Below, one piece after another: positions 24,957 through 35,412 of a stretch of DNA of 64,000 nt. The notes under the pieces were generated by a model, which was given only the letters and a program-made list of their open reading frames with translations, was not told the DNA's origin and did not search any database. Position numbers and translations under genes: made by a program. The DNA comes from Yponomeuta sedellus (taxonomy: Eukaryota; Arthropoda; Insecta; Lepidoptera; Yponomeutidae). Position 1 is the first letter of the stretch, and the number at the start of each line of letters is the position of its first letter. Where the stretch lies: NCBI GenBank assembly GCA_934045075.1, contig OW203736.1, positions 18,674,805 through 18,738,804 on the forward strand, given 5' to 3'.

Positions 24957-25330
24957 AACCTATTTATTTATTTGTTCCTTAGCACAGGTTAGTGCATTAA
25001 AAATAAAAATAGTGTAACCTATTAAGAGGCTAAAAATTTCACCCATGCCGGGAATTGAACCCGCGCCCTCTGGCTCACCGTGCCAGCGCTCTCCCAACTG
25101 AGCTAATGGGCCGTTGCAGGCATCGGCGAAATTTCAAACCTCTTTACAAAATTCACTGTATTACGTAATACGTAATACCCCGAGCAATACCCACCTTGCA
25201 GTAAGGTTTTTACATCGGAATGATATCGCTGTACTTACATGATTATGGGTTCAAATCCCGGCATGGGTGAAATTTTTAGCCTCTAAATAGGTGTTTAAAT
25301 TTGTCATTAGCACGGGTGAGTGCAACAAAA
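24957..25330 (-). repeat. tRNA-headed repeat with inverted arms, copy 2 (intron 4)
   Basis: 25041-25112 on the minus strand is the best-preserved tRNA-like unit (TAGCTCAGTTGGGAGAGC as A box, GGTTCAATTCC as B box, stem CTGGC/GCCAG). The loop ACGGTGA again lacks U33. The unit is enclosed by arms AGAGGCTAAAAATTTC and the near complement GAAATTTTTAGCCTCT (25276-25287 region). A second partial tRNA end (GGGTTCAAATCCCGGCATGGG) lies at about 25248-25268. It lies inside an intron of the SAM-domain gene. Confidence 0.6.
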
Positions 25331-25692
25331 AAAAATGAAATTAGTTTTTTTATTTTTACAGAAAACGATCCAGAGACAAGTATTCTAGCTGCGCTTCTCT
25401 TAGTACCGCATCTTCTTGGACCCATTCACGTTAAAGGGAAAAAGCGTTCCGTTGCGGAAGTACGTGACAGTTTTATACTGCACATAAAAGAAGAGAAATT
25501 GCTTGCCGAAGAAATTGCAAGGGTACGTGGTAGATCAAAACACCTTAACCAAAGTGTTCAGCCGTATATCATAGTCGCAGGCCCATTAAGAAATATTTCG
25601 AACCGATTTGTCATCATTGACGACATAAAATATGAACTGCCAAGTATTTTAAAAGCTGTGGACACCTGTTTTAAAATCATATGGTCTTTGTA

Positions 25693-26998
25693 AAGGGTGA
25701 TTTTTTTGAGGTTAGGATTTTCATGCATTAGTATTTGACAGATCACGCGGGATTTCAGACATGGTGTCAAAGAGAAAGATGCTCAGTATGCTTTGACATT
25801 TCATCATGAATAGACTTACTAACGAGCAACGCTTGCAAATCATTGAATTTTATTACCAAAATCAGTGTTCGGTTCGAAATGTGTTTCGCGCTTTACGCCC
25901 GATTTATGGTCTACATAATCGACCAAGTGAGCAAACAATTAATGCGATTGTAACCAAGTTTCGCACTCAGTTTACTTTATTGGACATTAAACCAACCACA
26001 CGAATGCGTACAGTGCGTACAGATGAGAATATTGCGTCTGTTTCTGAGAGTGTTGCTGAAGACCGTGAAATGTCGATTCGTCGCCGTTCGCAGCAATTGG
26101 GTTTGTGTTATTCGACCACATGGAAGATTTTACGCAAAGATCTTGGTGTAAAACCGTATAAAATACAGCTCCTGCAAGAACTGAAGCCGAACGATCTGCC
26201 ACAACGTCGAATTTTCAGTGAATGGGCCCTAGAAAAGTTGGCAGAAAATCCGCTTTTTTATCGACAAATTTTGTTCAGCGATGAGGCTCATTTCTGGTTG
26301 AATGGCTACGTAAATAAACAAAATTGCCGCATTTGGAGTGAAGAGCAACCAGAAGCCGTTCAAGAACTGCCCTTGCATCCCGAAAAATGCACTGTTTGGT
26401 GTGGTTTGTACGCTGGTGGAATCATTGGACCGTATTTTTTCAAAGATGCTGTTGGACGCAACGTTACGGTGAATGGCGATCGCTATCGTTCGATGCTAAC
26501 AAACTTTTTGTTGCCAAAAATGGAAGAACTGAACTTTGTTGACATGTGGTTTCACCAAGATGGCGCTACATGCCACACAGCTCGCGATTCTATGGCCATT
26601 TTGAGGGAAAACTTCGGAGAACAATTCATCTCAAGAAATGGACCGGTAAGTTGGCCACCAAGATCATGCGATTTGACGCCTTTAGACTATTTTTTGTGGG
26701 GCTACGTCAAGTCTAAAGTCTACAGAAATAAGCCAGCAACTATTCCAGCTTTGGAAGACAACATTTCCGAAGAAATTCGGGCTATTCCGGCCGAAATGCT
26801 CGAAAAAGTTGCTAAAAATTGGACTTTCCGAATGGACCACCTAAGACGCAGCTGCGGTCAACATTTAAATGAAATTATCTTCAAAAAGTAAATGTCATGG
26901 ACCAATCTAACGTTTCAAATAAAGAACCGATGAGATTTTGCAAATTTTATGCGTTTTTTTTAAAAAAAAAGTTCTCAAGCTCTTAAAAAATCACCCTT
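25693..26998 (+). mobile_element. DD41D mariner (rosa-like), copy 1
   Basis: 1306 bp, with short inverted ends (AAGGGTGATTTTTT / AAAAAATCACCCTT) and TA on each side (25691-25692, 26999-27000). One intact transposase ORF. It sits in the last exon of the SAM-domain gene, and excising it with one TA restores that frame. It is nearly identical to the copy at 39158-40462, so both are recent. Confidence 0.95.
25806..26891 (+). CDS. Mariner transposase, DD41D, catalytic residues intact
   Basis: 361 codons, the usual mariner length. An N-terminal helix-turn-helix half (about 1-110) binds the element ends. The catalytic triad is Asp159 (FSDEAHFW), Asp252 (HQDGATCH) and Asp294 (LTPLDYFLWG), with 41 residues between the last two, the signature of the DD41D (rosa) group. 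The WSEEQPEA segment lies between the first two Asp residues. No stop or frameshift. It acts in the nucleus to cut and paste the element at TA sites. His at 250 differs from Gln in the second copy. The ORF is complete, so it is a plausible active transposase; nothing here shows expression. Confidence 0.93.
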   Translation: MNRLTNEQRLQIIEFYYQNQCSVRNVFRALRPIYGLHNRPSEQTINAIVTKFRTQFTLLDIKPTTRMRTVRTDENIASVSESVAEDREMSIRRRSQQLGLCYSTTWKILRKDLGVKPYKIQLLQELKPNDLPQRRIFSEWALEKLAENPLFYRQILFSDEAHFWLNGYVNKQNCRIWSEEQPEAVQELPLHPEKCTVWCGLYAGGIIGPYFFKDAVGRNVTVNGDRYRSMLTNFLLPKMEELNFVDMWFHQDGATCHTARDSMAILRENFGEQFISRNGPVSWPPRSCDLTPLDYFLWGYVKSKVYRNKPATIPALEDNISEEIRAIPAEMLEKVAKNWTFRMDHLRRSCGQHLNEIIFKK

Positions 26999-27171
26999 TA
27001 CTTAGAATACCCGGCTGAATGCTTACATGTTTGGCAATTTTTACAAAGGGCTATTTATAATATTCCAAGAAATGCAATTGATCCAAAAGAAAAAATACCA
27101 AATTCGGTTCTTGGTCTACTTAGTGACTGCGGATAATTAAACGAGAAACGGACATAAAAACAGTTAACACC

Positions 27172-29785
27172 ATGGTTATCTGTTTTTTATGTTCTGCAGA
27201 TACTTTAAGTGTCAAAGCTTTAAAAACACATTTTCAATTTTTTCACAAAGATCATGTTTTTGACAAATATTTGCGTGCAGAGAACGGTTGCTTTAGATCT
27301 TACCACCTGTTCAACTCTTTTAGGAGGCATTACTATAAAATTCATTTTTAACAGAATAAAATAGAAGATGGAGATCATTTCTCAGCCGCCTCTTCCTCTT
27401 TTCTTTCTGACCTTGATAGATATATTCAGTCACCTATTATCCCTGCTAGTAGTATTTCTGAAAACAACGTTGCAAATACTTCGCTTGCTAGTGAGAACTT
27501 TTTATCTGAAAGTTCGATTTCTACAATTCCTCTTAATAGTATTCCTGAGACCATCAGTTCATCTTCTAGAATTCCTGATGAGGTACGTGTACAAGAAAGT
27601 TCAGTTTCTACAAACATTCCTCTTTCTAAAGCTGTAGCATCATTAATGGCTACGTTGTATGGATCTACAAATTTACCTAGAAATATCGTTCAAAACATTC
27701 TTACAAACCTTCAGAGTATATTATTATGCTCTTTCATTCCTTTCTCTGTTGAGGTACTTCTTGAAATGGCAGAACGTGGTTCTATATCGTATGATAACAG
27801 CTTTGTAAGTGATTATCAGAAAATACTAAGTTCGGCAGTCAATAATGACTAAACATTTATCATCAGAACATCGCCGGTTTCTTTTTTTCCAAAATTCCCA
27901 AACATATATTCCACCTAAATCTATTACGGTAGGAGAATCAAATACAAAAACACATAAAATGCAAGTAATTTGTTTAAAAAATGTATTACAAGCATTTTTT
28001 TCATTCGATTCAATATTACTAGATACATTGAAATTTATGGAAACTTTATACAGAGAAGAACAAACTATTAGGAACTTCATTCAAGGAAAATATTGGAAAT
28101 CAAGAAGGACAAATCACGGGGATAAAAAAACAATACCGCTTTTTCTATTCTTTGATGATTATGAAACATCTAATGCATTAGGAAGTCACTCAGGTATTCA
28201 CAAAGTCGGTGCTGTATACATCTCGATTCCGTGTCTGCCTCCATGGCGCTGTTCAGTTCTCTCTTATATTTTTTTGGCTTTGCTATTCCATTCTTCTGAC
28301 AGGACACATTATGGTAATAATATTATTTTTAGTCCATTAATAGAACAGCTAAATTATCTTAACTCTACAGGTATCACTTTCTGTGTTCCTGGTTTCATCG
28401 GTACTGTCTATTTCGAACTGGCTTTAATAATTGGAATCTAGGAATTCATTCCATTACAGGATTTGTTGAAAGTTTTTCTGCGAATCATCCTTGCAGGGTA
28501 TTTAGGGTGCAGAAGGAGGTAATGAAAATACTTTCATACGAAGATCCAACGCTGTTAAGGTCTAATGATGACTACCAATCCGATCTCCTAGTGGGTGAAT
28601 CTTCTATTTCTGGTGTGAAGGAAAGATGTGTTTGGTTCAAAGTTGAAGGGTTCGATTTATTTAAACAAATCGGTGTCGATGTCATGCATGACATACTGGA
28701 AGGTGTAGCAAAATACGTTATGAATCTGGTGCTGACGAAATACATAATTCGATTTAAATATTTTTCGTTAGAGACTCTTAATAGCAGACTTCGAACTTTT
28801 CAATATGGTCTAGATATGCGTAATAAGCCCGTCGAGTTGTCTATGATACATATCAACAAAGGTAACATTCGTGTAAGTGCTTCCGAAATGTTAACTTTTG
28901 TTAGGTATTTTTCTAGCATTAAAAAGTTAAAATGACTTTGCTGAATTCCGCCAAAAAAAAAGGTATTTTTCTGTTATTATAGGCGATATGATACCTGAAG
29001 GTGACAGTTACTGGGCTCTGTATTTGAAACTTAGAGAAGTTTTAGAACTTGTAATGGCAACCTCAATTTGGCATGGTCTTGATGCTGTCTTGCAAGATTC
29101 TGTCGCTGTATTAAATGAAATGTATCTTATTTTATCTGCCGATGCTCTAAAGCCCAAGTTTCACCATTTAACGCATTACCATCATGCAATGATAAATTTT
29201 GGCCCCCTATCGTTTTATTCAGCTATGCGTTTCGAAGCGAAACACAGATTGTCAAAAATATCTGCCAGGGCTTCATGTAACAGAAAAAATATAACACTAA
29301 GCTTAGCAATTAAACATCAGCTCAAACTTAACGAAATTTTATCTAAAACTGCACTCGATCCTATTTTGACCTGGGGCCCCAAGAAGCTTATTTCAGTATT
29401 ATCCGATTTACAGCTCATTCAATCTTCTCTGCATCTAAATACTGCAGAGTCAATATTCCGTGTGAAATGGGCTGCCATGTCCTCTACTAAATATAATAAA
29501 GGTTCTGTATTAGTGTTTGATCTTGAACTTAATAACGATCGTAATGAGGTTAAATTCTTTGTCGTGGATAATATTTATGTTTATAATAAGATGGAAATTA
29601 TATTAACAGGGTTTCTTTTACAAACAATAATTTTTGATAGTCATTTTCACGCATATGAAGTTAAATATCAAGCAGAAAAAATTGCTATTAGGCATCAAAC
29701 TCTTAATTTTCAGACACCCCATACTTTAAACACTTTATGGACACCAGAAAAACGGTTGATGGTCACGCTACGGAGCCCAATTTAA
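27172..29785 (+). pseudogene. CACTA/EnSpm-like transposase gene with C2H2-type N-terminus, broken
   Basis: ATG 27172 gives CFLCSADTLSVKALKTHFQFFH, a C2H2-like finger, with a stop at 27349-27351. The same frame then runs 27352-27842 (Ser-rich, then VASLMATLYGSTNLPRNIVQN). Frame changes lie near 27840 and 28390-28440. Recognisable blocks are IPLFLFFDDYETSNALGSHSGIHKVGAVYIS, LALLFHSSDRTHYGN, ITGFVESFSANHPCR, GVDVMHDILEGVAKYV, then GDMIPEGDSYWALY and LKPKFHHLTHYHHAMINFGPLSFYSAMRFEAKH. These are characteristic of animal CACTA-type transposase-derived proteins. About 65 bp of foreign or intronic sequence splits it at 28915-28980. It begins 35 bp after the SAM-domain gene on the same strand, so the two may have been one two-gene transposon. 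Classification is from motif memory. Confidence 0.7.
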
Positions 29786-29903
29786 ATAATTTTTCATGTC
29801 CTTGCCTGTACCGATAATGATGTCAACAAATCATACATAAGAAATTGTGACAAATCATACATAATAAATATAGGGCTATTCTTGTGTTTTGCTGGTTTTA
29901 CAT

Positions 29904-30577
29904 ACAGGATGTAATGGACGGTCATGTGAACACTTTAATCATGGCTCCAGACTATCACCCTGGAGAACATACAAGATTTTCTGTCGGAATTTTTTTTTTC
30001 GATTCTTCATACAAATTTAACAAGTATGGAGAGTAGGAAAAAATGTTTTAATTTCCAACAAAAGTTTCATCTTATATACTGGGTGTACAGCTTTTCGAAA
30101 ACATGAAAACATAACCTAAGACCGTCATTTTGTGCAACTTTTCCAAAGAAAGTCAGAATATACTATTTTTATTTTTAATGCACTAACCCGTGCTAAGGAA
30201 CAAATTTAAAAACCTATTTAGAGGTTAAAAATTTCACCCATGCCCATGCTCAATTGGTAGAGCGCTGGCACGGATAGCCAGAGGTTGCGGGTTCGAATTC
30301 CGGCATGGGTGAAATTTTTAACCTCTAAATAGGTTATAAGTCAGCATATGTCGGAAATAAAAAAAATATCGACTTCCCATACAAAATCTTCACCCTCGCT
30401 GCCAGTTTTGTATGAAGGGTTGAACATTTTTTTTCATTTCCGACATATGGTTTCTTTGGGAAAGATGCTCAGAATTATAGTCTGACGCCATAGTTAAAAG
30501 TTATGTCTGTTAGTTAAAGTGATAGTCTGAAGCCATTGTTAGAGTTTTTGGATGACCGTCCCTTACATACTGTATAC
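29904..30577. repeat. Foldback repeat A (holds a tRNA-like unit)
   Basis: The left end (about 29904-29990: TACAGGATGTAATGGACGG, ATGGCTCCAGACTATCACCCT) is complementary to the right end (about 30480-30577: AGTCTGAAGCCATTG, GACCGTCCCTTACATACTGTA). Two similar foldbacks follow at 30978 and 31306. No ORF. Confidence 0.6.
30211..30335 (+). repeat. tRNA-like unit between perfect 34-bp inverted arms, copy 3
   Basis: 30211-30244 is the exact reverse complement of 30302-30335. Between them is a tRNA-like core (A-box region CTCAATTGGTAGAGC, stem CTGGC/GCCAG, loop ACGGATA, B box GGTTCGAATTCC). The 5' acceptor strand and part of the A box are shortened relative to copy 1. It lies in the loop of foldback A. 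Not a functional tRNA. Confidence 0.7.
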
Positions 30578-30977
30578 GTAAATTACAGTGCGTATGATTC
30601 CATAAATAATTATTAAAATATGCTGCGAAGCTTTCAAGTGCCAAATGATTGTTAAGGTGTTTTGAATGAATAAATCAGTGTGTAACAATTAAGAGCAGAC
30701 TCACTGTCGGCGTCGTCAGCAAGGTACTGCCGAGTCTACTGTGGTTTCTTGAAAGAGCTGCAGAGGCGGTTATTATTTATTGCAGAGTATGCTTGCTGGC
30801 GGCTACCAAAGGCTGTGAAATTAGCTTTGCTTGGATCTCCTTATCCCTTAAAGGTCCCTTAAAGTCGGCCCCTTGAAACTGGGTGCAAAAAGATGTACGT
30901 ATTTTAAAGAAAGTTATTGTTAGTGTGTAGTTTTTTAATGGTACGCCTATTTTTAAAAATTTGATTGTTTTCAGTTT

Positions 30978-31240
30978 GTACATACAGAATGTAAGGGACG
31001 GTCATACGAAAACTGTAATCATGGCTCCTGACCATCAGCTTGAACAACATACAAAAATATTTTTTTGCTGGAAATGAAAAAAAAATCATACAAATTAACA
31101 AGTCAGCCGTCAATTATGTATCGGGAGTAGGATTTTTTTTAATTGCCGACAAAAATGTCTTCTATGTTGTTTAGGGTGATGGTCTGGAGCCATTGTTCAA
31201 GTTTTCGGATGACCGTTCCTTACACCCTGTATACTTGAAT
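30978..31240. repeat. Foldback repeat B
   Basis: The left arm (TACAGAATGTAAGGGACGGTC, ATGGCTCCTGACCATCA) pairs with the right arm (TGATGGTCTGGAGCCATTG, GACCGTTCCTTACACCCTGTA). Same family as A and C; each is about 260-670 bp long. Confidence 0.6.
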
Positions 31241-31305
31241 GACAGCGCGCAATTTTTTTATTATGTTTCCGTCTAAACTGTTTTTGATAAGTTATACAAA
31301 ATATC

Positions 31306-31555
31306 AGAGGTGTAAGGGACAGCTTTCTGGAACTTTAACCATGGCTTTAGATCATAGTCCTGAAAAAAATTCACGAAGAAATTAATGACGAAAAAAAATC
31401 GACTCCATAAATAAAAAAAATGGTAGCTATTTCGTACGTACATTTTGTATAAGGAGTCGAATTATTTTCTTCCGACAAATTTTTTTCGTGGATATTGAGG
31501 ATGATGGTTCGAATCTACGGTTTTCAGGAAGTTGTCCCTTACAGGGTAAATAGGA
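31306..31555. repeat. Foldback repeat C
   Basis: GTGTAAGGGACAGCTTTCTG at the left pairs with GTTGTCCCTTACAGGGTAA at the right. An inner pair is AACCATGGCTTTAGATCAT against GATGATGGTTCGAATCTACG. It is the more diverged member of the family. Confidence 0.5.
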
Positions 31556-32808
31556 GACCTTCCCTAACATTTTGAGAAATTTTGAACTGCATTTACAGAA
31601 ATTGCAAAAAAAATGCAAGAAAATTGGTCATTCACAAAATATGTTTGTGCCATTCGTTTCAGTTTCTTATGTAGATCACTGAGGTTTGAGTACTTACAAG
31701 AAAAGTAACAAATAAAAAAAAACTCGTCCCATATATAAAGTTAGGCCCGGTTCGTCAAAGGACCGGTTCGTCACACATAAAAAGCGTACCGCGATTCGTC
31801 ACAAAGCTATTATTTTTAAAAATCTTAGGCCCGATTCGTAACAATCTACCTAAAGCTTCTAAAGTACAGTCAGATATCATTCAAGCCAGTGGTACAATTT
31901 TTGATGTGCTTTATTTTATAGGTCAATGGGACGAGTAACTGTGGAACTAATGGCGCTAGCAAGTTTTGTCCCCAAACATATTGGGGTTAAAAATCTGTCA
32001 ATGCCATTTTACATATCAAAATAGCTTGACCTCGCAACTTAACTATTTTTTACGGATTTAAATCGTATTTGTTATTGTTTTTTTTCTTAATTCCATTCCA
32101 ACTATGCTATCAAAATCCGTAAGATTTTTATTAATAGTTTTATTGTAATGAGTAAAAGTGGTGCAAAATCAAGAAAATTTTATAAATTAACCTCATTGGT
32201 CGTAACAAGCTACGATGGCGCCAACTGTGTTTAAAATTTAAATTCAACTGAACGATTAATCCATTAAAACATTTTTTGCTAACTGACCTTAACTAAGTAA
32301 ATATTAAAGCTGTGACGAATCGGGACATGAAAATTAGATTATAAATTATTATCATTATTGATTGTGACGAGTCGGGCCTCATTGTATGGATGAACATTTT
32401 AATGACGAATCGGTCTTGTGACGAACCGGGCCTAACTCCATATATTTACTCATGTCGGGAGATTTTTATTTATTTTAATTAACTTTTGTAACTTTTCTAG
32501 TACTGAAGCCTCATTAAGTCGCTTAGATATTTTTGATCAACATACAGAAAGGATCGAATGGCAACAATTTTCTTTTTGTAAAAAACAATTTGTATGGGTT
32601 TTTTTTTGCAATTTCTGACGTTTTTAGTACTCAAACCTTAGTTGGATCCATAGTAAAGACAGAGATCCACATAAGAAACTGAATTGAATGACATCAAAAA
32701 ATGTTTTTTGTGAAAATTACCAATAATATTGCTGACCGTGCATTTTTCTTAAAATCTGTAAATGCAGTTAAAAATTTCTCAAAATGTTGAGGAAGGTCTC
32801 CTAAGAAT
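31541..32808. repeat. Larger foldback enclosing a MITE
   Basis: GGAGACCTTCCCTAACATTT at about 31553 is complementary to AAATGTTGAGGAAGGTCTCC near 32786-32805. The pairing continues inward in patches (GCATTTACAG / CTGTAAATGC; CTTATGTAGATCACTGAGG against the 32640-32685 region). The 31737-32437 MITE lies in its loop. Confidence 0.5.
31737..32437. mobile_element. MITE with 8-bp target duplication
   Basis: 701 bp bounded by AGTTAGGCCCGGTTCGTCA at 31739-31757 and its complement at 32419-32437. CCATATAT lies directly outside both ends (31729-31736, 32438-32445). The ends carry repeated CGATTCGTCAC / GTGACGAATCG words. There is no transposase ORF, so it is non-autonomous. An 8-bp duplication suggests a hAT-like transposase; this is inference. 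Confidence 0.7.
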
Positions 32809-33054
32809 GTTTTCAGCTAGCATCAAGGTTATAGGTACTTGCACCTAATGACCCGTTTAAAAAATTCACCTTGTATACCCTGTATATGTAGTAATATGTT
32901 TTTATTGAATTGTCATTGATGATGTATGAATCTGATGTTCTCAATAAAGATATCCTGAATATAAGTTAATCTCTTTTTTTAAATTTCAGTTCAAATACCT
33001 TTTAGCAACTGTCTTATTAGGTTGCTATTACTGTTAGCGAGCAGTAGTAGCAAC

Positions 33055-35066
33055 TATATTAAGATTGTTTCTTTTTCTGCACATTTGAAGTGGAAATACC
33101 GAATAAGACAGTTATTCAATTCAAATGTACAGAAGAAGAAACTGTCTTATATAGTAGCTACTATTGGACGCTTACAGTTGCAGCTACCGAATAAGACAAT
33201 TTTTTTTAACTAAAAGTATACAGTCGAAGAAACTGTCTGGAACAGTAGCTACGACTGAGCATTACAGTTGCAGCTACCATATAAGACAGTTTTTTCAACT
33301 GAAAGCATACAGGTGAAAAAACTGTCAAATACATTAGCTACAACTGACCATTACAGTTTCAACTACCGAATAAGACAGTTTTTTCAACTGAAAGCATACA
33401 GGTGAAAAAACTATCAAATACATTAGCTACAACTGAGCATTACAGTTTCAACTACCGAATAAGACAGTTTTTTCAACTGAATGCATACAGGTGAAAAAAC
33501 TCAAATACATTAGCTACAACTGACCATTACAGTTTCAACTACCGCATAAGACAGTTTTTTTAACTGAAAGCATACAGGTGAAAAAACGGTCAAATACATT
33601 AGCTACAACTGAGCATTACAGTTTCAACTACCAAATAAGACAGTTTTTATAACTGAAAGCATACAGGTGAAAAAACTGTCAAATACATTAGCTACAACTG
33701 ACCATTACAGTTTTAACTACCGAATAAGACAGTTTTTTCAACTGAAAGCATACAGGTGAAAAAACTGTCAAATACATTAGCTACAACTGGGCATTACAGT
33801 TTCAACTACCGAATAAGACAGTTTTTTCAGCTGAAAGCATACAGGTGAAAAAACAATCAAATACATTAGCTACAACTGAGCATTACAGTTTCAACTACCG
33901 AATAAGACAGTTTTTTTAACTGAAAGCATACAGGTGAAAAAACTGTCAAGTAGAGTAACTACAACTGAGCATTACAGTTCGAATTACCGAATATCACAGT
34001 TTTTTCAACTGAAAGCAATCAGAAGAAAAAACTGTGATATTCGGTAATTCGAACTGTAATGCTCAGTTGTAGTTACTCTACTTGACAGTTTTTTCACCTG
34101 TATGCTTTCAGTTAAAAAAACTGTCTTATTCGGTAGTTGAAACTGTAATGCTCAGTTGTAGCTAATGTATTTGATTGTTTTTTCACCTGTATGCTTTCAG
34201 CTGAAAAAACTGTCTTATTCGGTAGTTGAAACTGTAATGCCCAGTTGTAGCTAATGTATTTGACAGTTTTTTCACCTGTATGCTTTCAGTTGAAAAAACT
34301 GTCTTATTCGGTAGTTAAAACTGTAATGGTCAGTTGTAGCTAATGTATTTGACAGTTTTTTCACCTGTATGCTTTCAGTTAAAAAAACTGTCTTATTTGG
34401 TAGTTGAAACTGTAATGCTCAGTTGTAGCTAATGTATTTGACCGTTTTTTCACCTGTATGCTTTCAGTTAAAAAAACTGTCTTATGCGGTAGTTGAAACT
34501 GTAATGGTCAGTTGTAGCTAATGTATTTGAGTTTTTTCACCTGTATGCATTCAGTTGAAAAAACTGTCTTATTCGGTAGTTGAAACTGTAATGCTCAGTT
34601 GTAGCTAATGTATTTGATAGTTTTTTCACCTGTATGCTTTCAGTTGAAAAAACTGTCTTATTCGGTAGTTGAAACTGTAATGGTCAGTTGTAGCTAATGT
34701 ATTTGACAGTTTTTTCACCTGTATGCTTTCAGTTGAAAAAACTGTCTTATATGGTAGCTGCAACTGTAATGCTCAGTCGTAGCTACTGTTCCAGACAGTT
34801 TCTTCGACTGTATACTTTTAGTTAAAAAAAATTGTCTTATTCGGTAGCTGCAACTGTAATGCTCAGTCGTAGCTACTGTTCCAGACAGTTTCTTCGACTG
34901 TATACTTTTAGTTAAAAAAAATTGTCTTATTCGGTAGCTGCAACTGTAAGCGTCCAATAGTAGCTACTATACAAGACAGTTTCTTCTTCTGTACATTTGA
35001 ATTGAATAACTGTCTTATTCGGTATTTCCACTTCAAATGTGCAGAAAAAGAAACAATCTTAATATA
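33055..35066. repeat. 2-kb palindrome of ~90-bp tandem units
   Basis: The left arm 33055-34005 is complementary to the right arm 34026-35066 around a 20-base spacer. Units of about 90 bp contain GACAGTTTTTTC...GAAAAAACTGTC and CTACCGAATAAGACAG. Unit-specific variants, such as a missing GACTG near 33500 and its counterpart near 34528, are mirrored exactly between the arms. The right arm has one extra ~90-bp unit near 34757-34935. Short ORFs here are repeat translations. Confidence 0.9.
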
Positions 35067-35261
35067 AGCATGCGGACTGTAAGAAAAAGGAAATCTGGAA
35101 CGTTTTTACCTGAAACTTTGGCCATGTTTGCACCTGTAGACCCCAATATATCAGAAAGTACATCGCAGAGTGAAGAAGATAAACTAGCATTTTTACGTTA
35201 TTTCTCTTTGTACAGACGGAAAATTGTATTATTTTGCTCTTTTGTAAATATATACATTTAA
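35067..35261 (+). other. Open stretch after the palindrome, unknown
   Basis: The frame reads RTVRKRKSGTFLPETLAMF, then an acidic Ser/Glu stretch (SESTSQSEEDK), ending in a hydrophobic run. About 65 codons. It may be a 3' fragment of an element whose other part was replaced by the palindrome. No family recognised. Confidence 0.25.
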
Positions 35262-35412
35262 ATATAGACATACCTATCTATACACTTAAATATAGACATA
35301 TATATCTATTATGAAAAATTGTTTTTTAATTTACTTACATTGTTAAGATACCATTTCAGCATAAAAATATTTTTGGCCGCGTAGATCGTGCAAATACGAC
35401 AAGCAAATACTG

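Larger units (their letters stand above)
20692..27136 (+). pseudogene. SAMD3-like SAM-domain gene, five exons, damaged
   Basis: Exon 1 is 20692-20773 (donor GTAAGT) and exon 2 is 22753-22886 (acceptor TTTCAG). They join in phase to give an N-terminal SAM domain (ITKILQSWNFNKYVNVF ... IRTLIPSVGPQAKF). Exon 3 is 23276-23676 and exon 4 is 24416-24563. Exon 5 starts at 25362 and, after removal of a mariner, ends at the stop 27134-27136. Exons 3-5 resemble the C-terminal half of SAMD3-like proteins (EAIEWLSSF, LLSDFHEWYPD, SVQPYIIVAGP, FVIIDDIKYELPS, HVWQFLQ..IYNI). The damage: exon 3 is one base out of phase with exon 2, has a stop at 23473-23475, and the last exon is interrupted by a mariner. 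SAMD3-like genes are multi-copy in many animals. A GC-rich leader precedes the ATG, and a transposase-like gene follows after 35 bp. Confidence 0.75.

Noticed and set aside
33022..34957. Small ORFs inside the palindrome
   Set aside because: They read the ~90-bp unit and its mirror image; no conserved protein.
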